A stretch of 64,000 nucleotides of DNA from Flavobacteriales bacterium (lineage in GTDB: Bacteria; Bacteroidota; Bacteroidia; Flavobacteriales_F; PHOS-HE28), in assembly GCA_020635675.1 (NCBI GenBank), contig JACJZJ010000002.1:1-64000 (forward strand). The letters are read 5' to 3'. Within the stretch, counting starts at the first letter, position 1. Every line of letters begins with the position of its first letter. The notes under the pieces were generated by a model. The model was not told the origin of the DNA and did not search any database. It saw only the letters and a list, made by a program, of their open reading frames with translations. Shown piece after piece: positions 26,812 through 35,839 of this stretch. Made by a program: the position numbers and the translations under genes.

Positions 26812-26819
26812 TATCTTGC
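26812..26819 (+). promoter_or_regulatory. candidate -7 element for the PrsW-like gene
   Basis: TATCTTGC keeps TA and TTG-like core of the Bacteroidota -7 element and sits 17 bases before the ATG at 26836; GGAGG follows at a ribosome-binding distance. It comes just after a strong terminator, supporting a new transcript. Confidence 0.4.
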
Positions 26820-26835
26820 CCTTGGAGGTCGCCCG

Positions 26836-28413
26836 ATGGTCCTGTTCATCCCGATCCTGTTCGCTCTCGCCGTGCTGTTCGGTGTGCAATGGAGCGCGGA
26901 CATACATGCGGCCCGCGTGCTGGAGAAGGGTCGCGCCTGGAGCAGTCCGATCTACCGGGCCACCCTGGTCTTCGCCCTGCTGCTCACCATGCCCGCGCTG
27001 TTCGTTGCGCTTTCCGGCCAGGGCGGGCGATTGGCTCATGACCCATGGATGCAGATCGCCAGTGTTTTCATCGCAGGGCTGATCTCTTACACCTGGTACC
27101 GGTTCCTGACATGGCTGGATGTGTTCGAACCGGAAAAACAGCGGATGCTGGCACTCACCTTCCTGCTCGCCTGCGCCCTGATGCCCTTGGTGATGATCGT
27201 CTACAGGCAGGCCGAAGCCCTGACCCATTGGAGGATCGATGGCGACCCGTGGCACGACGCACGCTACTCGGTCCTCGTCATCGGGGTTATCGAGGAGTTC
27301 TTCAAGATCATCCCCTACCTGCTCGTGCTGCGGCTTTCCACACGGATCGATGAGCCCTATGATCATCTGCTCTACGGATCGATCAGTGCATTGGGGTTCG
27401 CGTTCATCGAGAACATCCAATACCTGTATTTCACCGATCTGGCCGCGGTGGCGGGCCGCGCCCTCTATGCTGCCGTAGCACATATGTTCTTCACATCGAT
27501 CATCTGCTATTCCATCGCCATCGCCAGGCATCGCGGCAAGGGTGGTGTCTGGATGGCCGGCGCCGTGGGTTTCCTCCTCGCCGCACTGGGCCATGGTTTC
27601 TACGACTTCTGGATGCTCTCCCCCGGACGGCCACGGGCGATCACGCTCGTCTTTTTCCTGGGCACGATCCAGCTATGGGTGATCATGAAGAACAACCTGA
27701 TCAACATCTCCCCTTTCGCACAACCGCATCTCAAGTTGCGCAGCATCATGTTCAGGTACCGGATCGTGAACGCGATGCTGGCCATTTTCGCCTTTGCCTT
27801 CGTGATGCGCTATCTGGTCCTGGGCGCGTGGAGCGCCTGGGAGCTCCTGGCCCGGCAATGGTGGGTAATGAGCGTGATGTTGCTGGTGCTTGCGTTGAGC
27901 TTCAGTTCCTATCACTTCATACCCGGCTATCTGGCCCGGGTTGGCGTGTCCGCCAACCCGATCCGCTGGTTCCTTCCGGTGGCACACTACGCGACGGACC
28001 TCTCCGGGTCGCGCATCCGTGTGGATATCCCCGCGCGCATGTGGTCGCGCATCGCCCTCCCCGCTCTGGAGCGCGCCCTCCCAGTGGTCGGCGTACTGGA
28101 ACGAAGGGTCGTGTTGGACGACGATCCGGATTGGTACACCTTCCGCCCCGAGCGGCCGTTGGACCTGGGCCATGGGCGCCAGGGCCTTTTCCTGATGCGG
28201 CTGGACGCCGGAACGGATACCATTCCGTCGGACGGTTACATCCGCATGCAATTCTGGCGTTTCGTCGCCGCACCGGAGATCCATGACGGCCGTATCGACC
28301 CGCGACAGGTCCGCCCGGGGCCACGTGTCTATGCGAAGCTCGTTGACCCGATCTGGAGCGGTCCCGGCAGTGCCTTCGGTCTCTCCGAGATGGGTGGGCA
28401 TTCGCTCTCCTGA
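26836..28413 (+). CDS. PrsW-family intramembrane metalloprotease with extra C-terminal domain
   Basis: 525 residues with about nine predicted membrane helices in the first ~340 residues and a soluble ~185-residue C-terminus. PrsW/CPBP-type motifs are visible: E153-E154 in VIEEFFKIIPY, E192 in GFAFIENIQYLY, H216 in AVAHMFFTS and H253 in LGHGFYDFW. In Bacillus, PrsW cleaves the anti-sigma factor RsiW at site 1. Here an ECF sigma factor with a membrane anti-sigma-like partner lies about 5 kb away, so a link is possible but unproven. The C-terminal domain (from about residue 340) is not one I recognise. Confidence 0.85.
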   Translation: MVLFIPILFALAVLFGVQWSADIHAARVLEKGRAWSSPIYRATLVFALLLTMPALFVALSGQGGRLAHDPWMQIASVFIAGLISYTWYRFLTWLDVFEPEKQRMLALTFLLACALMPLVMIVYRQAEALTHWRIDGDPWHDARYSVLVIGVIEEFFKIIPYLLVLRLSTRIDEPYDHLLYGSISALGFAFIENIQYLYFTDLAAVAGRALYAAVAHMFFTSIICYSIAIARHRGKGGVWMAGAVGFLLAALGHGFYDFWMLSPGRPRAITLVFFLGTIQLWVIMKNNLINISPFAQPHLKLRSIMFRYRIVNAMLAIFAFAFVMRYLVLGAWSAWELLARQWWVMSVMLLVLALSFSSYHFIPGYLARVGVSANPIRWFLPVAHYATDLSGSRIRVDIPARMWSRIALPALERALPVVGVLERRVVLDDDPDWYTFRPERPLDLGHGRQGLFLMRLDAGTDTIPSDGYIRMQFWRFVAAPEIHDGRIDPRQVRPGPRVYAKLVDPIWSGPGSAFGLSEMGGHSLS

Positions 28414-28476
28414 GAGGCCAGGCAGCGTTTGCGCGGCATCCCGGTATCTTCACCATGGAACAGAACAAGAACGACG

Positions 28477-31400
28477 ATGACCAGGACCGGATCCGCATTT
28501 CCTCTCTTGACAGCGTTGCTCATGGCCCTTGCCGCGGCCGTTCCGGGGCGATCGCAACCGAACACCTTCTTTGGCACCGATCTGTGGGCGGGTTTCATGC
28601 GGAACTACCAGGGCAACACGCCACAGTTCGTGCGGCTGGTGATCACCTCGGGTACGAGCACTTCGGGCGAGGTGACCGTCCCGCAGCAGGGCCTCGTGTT
28701 CCCCTTTGCCGTCGCGGCGTTCTCCAATACGGTGGTGGACCTGCCGCTCGCACAGGTGATGAACTTTGGTTCGGAGACGATCGGCGATCGTGGTGTGCAT
28801 GTCACGGCGCTGGATCCGGTGAGCGTGGTGGCGGTGAACTATGAAGGGTATACGGCGGATGCGGCGAACATCCTTCCGGTGCACGTCCTGGGCTCGGTCT
28901 ATCGCGTGCAGGCGTACACGGGGCTTGCCGGTTTCCCCGACCTGAATTCCGAATTCCTGCTTGTTGGAACGGCGGACCCCACGACCGTTCAGATCACACC
29001 TTCCGCACCAACGTCGGGAGGCCACCCGGCCGGTCAGCCGTTCACAGTGACGCTCGGCAGCGGTGATACCTATCAGGTCCTGGCCCTCTCCGGCACGGAC
29101 GACCTGAGCGGAAGCCTTGTGGAAGTGACCGATGGTCCGTTGGGTGCGTGTACGCCATTGGCCGTGTTCTCCGGCGCCGTCTGTGCGAACGTGCCGGCCG
29201 GCTGTTCGGCCTGCGATCATCTGTTCACGCAGAACCTGCCCATCGATCGATGGGGCCTGCGGTACCTGGCCGCACCGGTGCTCGGAACGAACGCCTACAC
29301 GTTGCGGATCATGGCCTCAATGGATGCCACTTCCGTCTCGATCAATGGTGCGCCTCCGCTGATGCTCAACGCTGGCGACTTGACCGAAATGAACGGGGTG
29401 ACCGGTCCGGCGTGCGTTGAAGCCGACGCACCGGTGCACGTGGTCCAGCTGCTGGAGGGCCTGCTCTGCAATGGTTCCGGCGATCCGGCGATCGTGGCGC
29501 TCGTACCGGACGACCAGGGCATCACCAATGCCGTTTTCAGCAACGCCGACGTCGGCAACACCATGGACGCGACCCTCACCGTGGTCGCCGACCAGTCGGA
29601 TATCGGACAAGTGATGTTGGACGGTCTGCCGCTCGATGCCAATCTGTTCGCCCCCTTCACCGGATGCCCGGACAAGGTATATGCTCGGACAACGGTCGGG
29701 CAGGGGACCCATGTCCTGGGGTCCAACCACCCGGTCCAGGGCTACCTGTTCACAACGGGACAGGGGATCAGCCTGGCCTATGCACTGGGTGCCCATACCC
29801 CTGACGTTGCCACTGTCCTGGACACCCTGGTCTGCCATGCAGGAGGTCCGATCACGCTAGACGCACCCATGGATTACAGCTATCCGATCTGGACGTTGCC
29901 GTTGCCAACCGGCGACACCTTGGGCTCGGGTCCTTCGCTCACATTGGTGGTGGACTCGACGACCACCATTCTGGTCACCGATACCGGTGGAACGCCCCCC
30001 AATGGATGCTTGGGGTCGGGGCTGTCCTTTGTGATCGAAGTGACCCCGGCAATTTCTGTCGAACTGACGGCAAACGACACAATGCCCTGTGCCTCGACGA
30101 TCGTCCAATTCGCTGCAACGGTCGCACCGAACGGTGCTCCACATGCAACGGTGTGGACCAACACGACCGGCACCCTCGGTCCGGACAGCGCATTCCTGGC
30201 CGCCAGCGCATCGAACTGGACGACCGTGACGGTCACCAGCCCGTTGGGCTGCTCGATCGCCTCGGACAGCATCTATCTCACGGTGCAGCCCAGTCCGCTC
30301 CATTCGATCGATGCGACCGCCGGGGACAGCCTGCTCTGCCTGGGCGAGGTCACCACTTTGTATCCGGGTCTGGTCCAGGCGATCGCTTCGGACGATCTCA
30401 ATGCGGGGCTTTCGCCGATCTGGTCGCAATGGAACGGTGTGGTGATCGATGACGTCTGCGGTTCCGGATCCGGCGATGCGATGATGTTCTATGGACCAGC
30501 GCCCCGCCTGGCCGTGGCCGGCCCATTCGACCTGACACAAGGCGGCATGGTCCGGTGGAACGTCGTGGCGGCGGACGGGAACGGTGGATGCGATGCGCCC
30601 GAGGCCATCGATCAACTGGCGCTCGAGTATTCCACGAACGGTGGATCGAACTGGACGAACATCCTGTTGCTCGCCCCATCGTTGTACCAACAATGGACCC
30701 TCGTCGAGACACCCATACCGGCAGGCGCGATGCAGCCGGCGGTGCTGCTTCGCTGGCGGGAGACCAATGCCTTGATCACCGGCGAGGATATCTGGGTGAT
30801 CGATGACATGGCCGTGGTTACCGGAGGTGTGCAAGGGGTGGACTTCGAATGGACACCATCCACAGGCCTGAACGACCCGTTGGCCCCCTTCCCTGTCGCT
30901 TCGCCTCTGAACAGCACCTGGTACAGCGTGGTCGTCACCGACCCGGGTTCCGGATGTACCTTGAGCGACAGTGCCCTGGTGAACGTGGGCATGCCGTTCA
31001 CCGTGCAGGGACCGCCCGACACCACATTCTGTGGCAACACCCCCCTGCAACTCACCGCGGACCCCGGCACCGCATCGGGGCCATCCTATTTCTGGACGAC
31101 GAACCTCGGAGCGATCCAGGGACCTGATCAACAGACGACCACACTTCTGCCTGTTCCGGGAACAGCGACCGTGGTCCTGACCGTCACATCGACAGGGTGC
31201 ACGGCATCCGACACGGTGCTGGTCACGGCGGTGCAGGCACCGCCTCCACCGATCATCGGACAGACCGGTGACACACTGTTGGCGACCGTGGGGTATGCAT
31301 CCTATTCCTGGACCCTGAACGGGGTGGTCATACCCGGCGCGGACCAGGATACGCTCGTCATGAACGTTTCGGGCCTCTATACCGTAACGGTGGCCAATAC

Positions 31401-31719
31401 CGCCGGGTGTACCGCAACTTCGACGGGATATTGGGGGAGCCCCCTGGGGATCAACACCTCGGAGGTGGATGCTTTCCAGGCCTGGTCGGATCCCATTGCG
31501 GGCACCGTGGTCGTGCAGATCGACGGGGCGATCGATGAACTGAGTTTGCATGATGCAGCCGGTCGAACGATCGAGGTCCGATACGGCCCGCTCGTCCACG
31601 GCCAGCAGGTGATCCTTCCGGTGCCCGGCCCGGGGGTCTATCTCTTGCTGGTCCGCGCCCAGCAGGGCGGTAGTATCCGCCGGTTCGTATCCACTGGAGG
31701 GACCGGATCGAACCGATAG
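28477..31719 (+). CDS. Secreted IgGFc-binding-type surface protein
   Basis: 1080 residues from the ATG at 28477, chosen because it directly begins a signal peptide (ending PGRSQ); the frame is open upstream from a TTG at 28429. The first ~450 residues resemble the IgGFc-binding N-terminal domain common in Bacteroidota surface proteins (FGTDLWAGFMRNYQG, VSVVAVNYEGYTADA, LPVHVLGSVYRV, HVVQLLEGLLC). PKD/Ig-like beta domains follow, with a jelly-roll-like part around FDLTQGGMVRWNVV. The C-terminus (YLLLVRAQQGGSIRRFVS) looks like a diverged T9SS domain with an extra SerGly-rich tail. Adhesion is a plausible role; binding to IgG itself should not be assumed. Confidence 0.82.
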   Translation: MTRTGSAFPLLTALLMALAAAVPGRSQPNTFFGTDLWAGFMRNYQGNTPQFVRLVITSGTSTSGEVTVPQQGLVFPFAVAAFSNTVVDLPLAQVMNFGSETIGDRGVHVTALDPVSVVAVNYEGYTADAANILPVHVLGSVYRVQAYTGLAGFPDLNSEFLLVGTADPTTVQITPSAPTSGGHPAGQPFTVTLGSGDTYQVLALSGTDDLSGSLVEVTDGPLGACTPLAVFSGAVCANVPAGCSACDHLFTQNLPIDRWGLRYLAAPVLGTNAYTLRIMASMDATSVSINGAPPLMLNAGDLTEMNGVTGPACVEADAPVHVVQLLEGLLCNGSGDPAIVALVPDDQGITNAVFSNADVGNTMDATLTVVADQSDIGQVMLDGLPLDANLFAPFTGCPDKVYARTTVGQGTHVLGSNHPVQGYLFTTGQGISLAYALGAHTPDVATVLDTLVCHAGGPITLDAPMDYSYPIWTLPLPTGDTLGSGPSLTLVVDSTTTILVTDTGGTPPNGCLGSGLSFVIEVTPAISVELTANDTMPCASTIVQFAATVAPNGAPHATVWTNTTGTLGPDSAFLAASASNWTTVTVTSPLGCSIASDSIYLTVQPSPLHSIDATAGDSLLCLGEVTTLYPGLVQAIASDDLNAGLSPIWSQWNGVVIDDVCGSGSGDAMMFYGPAPRLAVAGPFDLTQGGMVRWNVVAADGNGGCDAPEAIDQLALEYSTNGGSNWTNILLLAPSLYQQWTLVETPIPAGAMQPAVLLRWRETNALITGEDIWVIDDMAVVTGGVQGVDFEWTPSTGLNDPLAPFPVASPLNSTWYSVVVTDPGSGCTLSDSALVNVGMPFTVQGPPDTTFCGNTPLQLTADPGTASGPSYFWTTNLGAIQGPDQQTTTLLPVPGTATVVLTVTSTGCTASDTVLVTAVQAPPPPIIGQTGDTLLATVGYASYSWTLNGVVIPGADQDTLVMNVSGLYTVTVANTAGCTATSTGYWGSPLGINTSEVDAFQAWSDPIAGTVVVQIDGAIDELSLHDAAGRTIEVRYGPLVHGQQVILPVPGPGVYLLLVRAQQGGSIRRFVSTGGTGSNR

Positions 31720-31772
31720 GCACCTCACGTGTACGGGTCATCGCGGAGCCAACACCATTCCCATATCCACTC

Positions 31773-33392
31773 ATGCGACCAAGACCGATACTTTGGATCA
31801 TCTTCCTGGCGACCGGCCTCGGAGTACAGGCTGCCGAGCAACCCGTTCCCAGTAAGCTCACCGGCTCCAAGATCTTCCTGAGCGGTGCCCAGATCACGCG
31901 CAAAGCGAGCCTGTCGCTGACCAGTGGAAGCAGCACGCTGGTGTTCACCGGACTTCCGCAGGGGCTCGATCCGCAGAGCATCGAGGTGACCGGGAAAGGT
32001 GGCTTCACCATCCTGAGCGTGAACCACCGGGTGAACTACCTGACCGAAAGCCCCAAGAAGCAGGAGATCGCGGACCTGCAGGACCGGATCAAGAAGCTGG
32101 AGCACGACTACAATGTGGAACGGGGCATCCAGCAGGTCTGGGAGAACGAGGAACAGCTGCTGGCCAAGAACAGCGCCGTGGCCGGTCAGCAGAACGGATT
32201 GACGGCGACACAACTGCAGGCCGTGAACGACTACGTCCGCGACCGCCTGAAAGCGGTGAAGATCGGCTGGCTCGCACAACAGGAGAAGCTGACCGACATC
32301 GGGAATGCGGCCGACAAGTTGCGGCAACAGCTTGCCCAGCTGCAGGCCCAGGCGCCGCGTCCGACCAGCGAGATCTTCGTGGAGATCGATGCGCCGGCCA
32401 CGGTGAACGCCTCCTTCGTGCTAACGTATTTCACGGCGAACGCCGGATGGACGCCCGCCTACGACCTGCGCGCCCGCTCAGTGGACGGACCGGTCGAACT
32501 GCTGATGAAGGCGCGGATCGTGAACAACACCGGTGAGGATTGGGACAAGGTGGACCTGATCCTGAACAGTGGCAACCCGACCCTCGGTGGCGTGATGCCC
32601 ATGCTTTCGCCATGGGTCCTGGACCGTCCGATCATGCTCCAAACGATCCAGAGCGCCGGGCGCACGCGGAGCAACAAGGCGCTCGAAGCTCCCGCCGCGA
32701 TGGCCGAGGATGCCCTCGGCAGTTCGCGGGACCTGGAGCAGGAGGAGGCCCGCTTCGAACTGGGCAACACGGTGGTCTACCGCACCACCACCTTCGAATT
32801 CGGCATCGATGCGCCGTTCAGCGTGCCGAGCGATGGGATCGCACACACCGTGGGCGTGAAGACCCTCTCCATCCCCGCCACGTATAGGTACTACGCCATC
32901 CCGAAACTGGACAAGGACGCCTTCCTCTATGCCCGGACCACGGGCTGGGAGGACCTCGACCTGCTCCCGGGTGATGCCAACGTGTTCTTTGAGGGAACGT
33001 ACGTCGGCAGGTCGTACCTCGACCTGGGCCGTCCGCAGGACACCCTCGAGATCAGCCTGGGCCGCGACAAGGGCGTGGTGGTGGAACGCGTGAAACGCAA
33101 GGACTACAGCGAGAAGCCGGTCATCGGCGGCAAGCGCACCGTCACCATCGCCTGGGACCTGACCGTGAAGAACAACAAGTCCACCGCGATCGACCTGGTG
33201 ATCAAGGACCAGATGCCGGTCAGCCCGATGAGCGAGGTGGAGGTGAAGCTCGAGGAGGATGGCGGTGCGAAGGTGGACAAGGACAAAGGCCTGCTCACCT
33301 GGGAGCGGCACATAGCCGCGAAAGGGACAGAGAAGCTTGGATTCACCTATTCGGTCAAGCACCCCAAGGACCAACCGGTGATGCTGGAGTGA
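31773..33392 (+). CDS. DUF4139 / mucoidy-inhibitor MuiA-family protein
   Basis: 539 residues: signal peptide (ending VQAAEQ), an N-terminal DUF4140-type beta domain (KIFLSGAQITRKASLSL, VFTGLPQGLDPQSIEV), a coiled-coil at about residues 95-130 and 170-195, and the C-terminal DUF4139 region (TYFTANAGWTPAYDLRA, GEDWDKVDLILNSGNP, VTIAWDLTVKNNKSTAIDL, KLGFTYSVKHPKD). Family members are secreted or periplasmic and their biochemical role is not established; the MuiA name comes from a mucoidy phenotype. It is full length and stands alone between two surface protein genes on the same strand. Confidence 0.88.
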   Translation: MRPRPILWIIFLATGLGVQAAEQPVPSKLTGSKIFLSGAQITRKASLSLTSGSSTLVFTGLPQGLDPQSIEVTGKGGFTILSVNHRVNYLTESPKKQEIADLQDRIKKLEHDYNVERGIQQVWENEEQLLAKNSAVAGQQNGLTATQLQAVNDYVRDRLKAVKIGWLAQQEKLTDIGNAADKLRQQLAQLQAQAPRPTSEIFVEIDAPATVNASFVLTYFTANAGWTPAYDLRARSVDGPVELLMKARIVNNTGEDWDKVDLILNSGNPTLGGVMPMLSPWVLDRPIMLQTIQSAGRTRSNKALEAPAAMAEDALGSSRDLEQEEARFELGNTVVYRTTTFEFGIDAPFSVPSDGIAHTVGVKTLSIPATYRYYAIPKLDKDAFLYARTTGWEDLDLLPGDANVFFEGTYVGRSYLDLGRPQDTLEISLGRDKGVVVERVKRKDYSEKPVIGGKRTVTIAWDLTVKNNKSTAIDLVIKDQMPVSPMSEVEVKLEEDGGAKVDKDKGLLTWERHIAAKGTEKLGFTYSVKHPKDQPVMLE

Positions 33393-33408
33393 GCGGACCG
33401 GTGATCGT

Positions 33409-33416
33409 TATCTTGG
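33409..33416 (+). promoter_or_regulatory. candidate -7 element almost touching the start codon
   Basis: TATCTTGG matches the TA and TT positions of TAnnTTTG and ends three bases before the ATG at 33420. The signal peptide of the protein starts at that ATG, so the gene start is firm. If this is the promoter, the mRNA must be leaderless. Confidence 0.4.
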
Positions 33417-33419
33417 TTC

Positions 33420-34877
33420 ATGCGTTCATTCCTCGTGATCCCTGCCGTGGCATTGGCCGTGCTGGTCCAAGGCCAGGTGATCGACACGGTCCTCTTCACA
33501 CCGCTCGGCGCGTTCCAGTTCCCCTATTCGGTCGGCACGATCTCGCAAAGCGCCTATTCCTGCAAGCTCGATCGGATGGGTCGTCCGTATGCGTACGTCT
33601 GCTGCCGCGAGCTTGGTCTGGTCACCTTCGACATCAGTGATCCCCTCATGCCTGTGCCGACGGACACCCTCGCGCCCGCCCAATTGAGCGGGCTGGCGGT
33701 GAACAACGTGGAACAGGATGGGGCGTTGCTCTACCTCAGCGTCGGCGGCTTTGAAGGCACGGCGCAATATGCCGGGCTGGCCACGGTGGACGTGAACGAC
33801 CCCGAAGCACCGGTGGTCCTCGACGTGTGGTACGACACCCAGTTCCAGAACGGCGCCGCGATCGCGCAGGTCCAGGATGACGTCGCCTACCTCGGTGCCA
33901 TGGACGATGGCGTTGTGGTGCTGGACGTTTCCGACCCGCTCGGGATCGGATTCCTCTCCTCCTTCCAACCCGACCCCGGCTGGCCGGGCATCGTGAGCTA
34001 TGCCCCACAGGCGCGTGGCATGGCCGTGCGGGATACCGTGCTCTACCTGGCCTACGACGCCGGTGCGTTCCGCACGATAGACATCCGCGATCCCTACGCG
34101 CTCGCCCAGCTCGGGCAGTACGTCAACCCGGACCATCCGCTTTTCACCCCGAACGCAACGAACAATGTCGTGCTCAAGGGCGACCACGCGATCCTGACCT
34201 ATGACTTCTGCGGCATCGAGGTCGTGGACATCAGCGATCCCACGGACCCGCAGCAGGAGAGTTGGACCAACCCCTGGAACTGCGGATTCGGCACCTGGTT
34301 CGGTAGCGACGGGCACACCAATGAACTGATGCTCGTGCGCAACGATTCGCTCCTGTTCGTGAGCGGGGGCGACAGCGAACTGCTGGTGTACGATGCCACA
34401 CAACTCCCCGCCCTCACCCTGGTCGGTGCGAACGGCCCTCCGAACGACAGCACCGCCACCTGGGGGCTCGACGTCCTGGGCGACCGGGTGATCGGATGCT
34501 ACCTGAACAATTCGTTCATCGCCTTTCCACCACAACCCTTCCATGCGAACTGGGGTGGGGTCCGGCTGTTCGACTGGCAATTGGACATCACCACCCGCAT
34601 CACCGACCGGTCAGGAACGGGCGCCATCGCCCTGTACCCGAACCCGGCCCGGGATCAGGTCCTGGTCCAATGGCGGCTTGGTGCCTCACCCGATCGCTAC
34701 CAACTGCAAGACATGATGGGACGGCTCGTTCGTTCCGGTCCGGTTGTGGCGGACGCCGGCGCGGCCGCCATGCGCTTGGATCTATCCAACCTTTCTGATG
34801 GCACCTATGCCTTCGATCTGACCGGATCGGATATGCACCGCGTGGCGCGCCTGATCGTGGCCAACGGCCACCGCTAG
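33420..34877 (+). CDS. Secreted LVIVD-repeat beta-propeller protein with T9SS sorting domain
   Basis: 485 residues: signal peptide (ending VLVQGQ), then six or more LVIVD-type blades recognisable by repeated ...DISDP/VDVNDPEAP... motifs (VTFDISDPLMPV, LATVDVNDPEAPVV, VVVLDVSDPLGIG, FRTIDIRDPYALA, VEVVDISDPTDPQ), and a T9SS type A C-terminal domain (ALYPNPARDQVLVQW to HRVARLIVANGHR). LVIVD propellers are common on Bacteroidota surfaces and have no settled enzymatic role. Its stop overlaps by four bases the stop of the convergent HmuY-like gene (CTAG), so no terminator separates them. Confidence 0.86.
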   Translation: MRSFLVIPAVALAVLVQGQVIDTVLFTPLGAFQFPYSVGTISQSAYSCKLDRMGRPYAYVCCRELGLVTFDISDPLMPVPTDTLAPAQLSGLAVNNVEQDGALLYLSVGGFEGTAQYAGLATVDVNDPEAPVVLDVWYDTQFQNGAAIAQVQDDVAYLGAMDDGVVVLDVSDPLGIGFLSSFQPDPGWPGIVSYAPQARGMAVRDTVLYLAYDAGAFRTIDIRDPYALAQLGQYVNPDHPLFTPNATNNVVLKGDHAILTYDFCGIEVVDISDPTDPQQESWTNPWNCGFGTWFGSDGHTNELMLVRNDSLLFVSGGDSELLVYDATQLPALTLVGANGPPNDSTATWGLDVLGDRVIGCYLNNSFIAFPPQPFHANWGGVRLFDWQLDITTRITDRSGTGAIALYPNPARDQVLVQWRLGASPDRYQLQDMMGRLVRSGPVVADAGAAAMRLDLSNLSDGTYAFDLTGSDMHRVARLIVANGHR

Positions 34878-35839
34878 AGCTCCTGCAGCTCGAAGGTGGG
34901 ACAACCCGCCTGGCCCTGGTCGTTGTAGAAATCCAGGAAGTGGAGCTTGTACGCGTGGCCTTGGCGGTCCATCACGATGTAGACCTGCCCCGCATCCACC
35001 GTGTAGGAGTTGGTATCGAACGAATAGGCCTTCCAATCGTAGCCGATGCGGTCGCGATGGATGCTGAAGGGATGCGCCAGGGTGTCGGCCAATGACACCG
35101 CGTTGAAGTCGGCCCCGTCGATCCGCGACACGCGCGCCTGTCCGGGCTGGATCAGTACGCCGGTGACGAGGTACGCCAAATAGGGATCGTGGAACCGATA
35201 GGTGTATTGCGTGAAGAGCAGCTGCCAGCTGTCCTTGGGCGGCTCGATGGCCACGGTGCTGTTGGTGGTCAAGGAGAAGTAGGTGTACCACCGCGTGGGG
35301 TCGCGGGGCACCTGGAACTCCTGCTCCTCGGACCCGTCCAGCGCCGCCGTGCGGAAGACGTAGGCATCCGCATCCTCCGCGATGAACTGCAGCTTGCGCA
35401 GCCCCAGGGGCGTGCCGAACGCGTTGAACCCGCGATGGACCACGTAGACGTCGTCCGCATTGCGCCAATCGCCGAAGGCCGTGCTGTCCGGCTCCCCGCT
35501 CGCGGCATCGATGCGTGCCTGTGCCGCCATGCCCGTGGTGTCCGTGGACAGCGTGATGTCCGTCTGGCCGGTGTTCCACACGGTCATCAGGTTCGCGCCG
35601 TTCAACCACACGCGCCAGTCATCGGGGTCGGAAGTGAAGGCCAGGTCCCAGGCGGTCTTGGGGTTCGTGGCGACCACGGCGTCCTGCGCGGGATCGTACC
35701 ACACCTGGTCCTGGTAGCCGCTGCCCATGCACACCTGCACCTGGCGGGCGTCGCCGCGCGGATGGGCGGGCACGGGAAGCTCGTCCTTGATGCAACCCGT
35801 GGCCAGCAGGGCGAGCAGCGGCACGATCGCGGTCCTCAT
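34874..35839 (-). CDS. HmuY-family heme-binding lipoprotein
   Basis: 321 residues with a lipoprotein signal (LLATGC, lipidated Cys16) and the HmuY fold signature: WDLAFTSDPDDW near the N-terminus, and SWQLLFTQYTYR with IGYDWKAYSF in the second half. HmuY proteins of Porphyromonas and relatives bind heme outside the cell and hand it to the TonB-dependent receptor HmuR. Here the gene overlaps the upstream receptor gene by ATGA, which supports that pairing. The heme ligands (two His in P. gingivalis HmuY) are not conserved across the family and cannot be assigned here. A different porphyrin or cofactor ligand is possible. Confidence 0.82.
   Translation of the reverse strand: MRTAIVPLLALLATGCIKDELPVPAHPRGDARQVQVCMGSGYQDQVWYDPAQDAVVATNPKTAWDLAFTSDPDDWRVWLNGANLMTVWNTGQTDITLSTDTTGMAAQARIDAASGEPDSTAFGDWRNADDVYVVHRGFNAFGTPLGLRKLQFIAEDADAYVFRTAALDGSEEQEFQVPRDPTRWYTYFSLTTNSTVAIEPPKDSWQLLFTQYTYRFHDPYLAYLVTGVLIQPGQARVSRIDGADFNAVSLADTLAHPFSIHRDRIGYDWKAYSFDTNSYTVDAGQVYIVMDRQGHAYKLHFLDFYNDQGQAGCPTFELQEL

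Noticed and set aside
29857..31728. A 623-codon minus-strand frame opposite the IgGFc-type protein
   Set aside because: Shadow frame with Arg/Gly/His-rich composition; the plus strand has signal peptide and domain structure.
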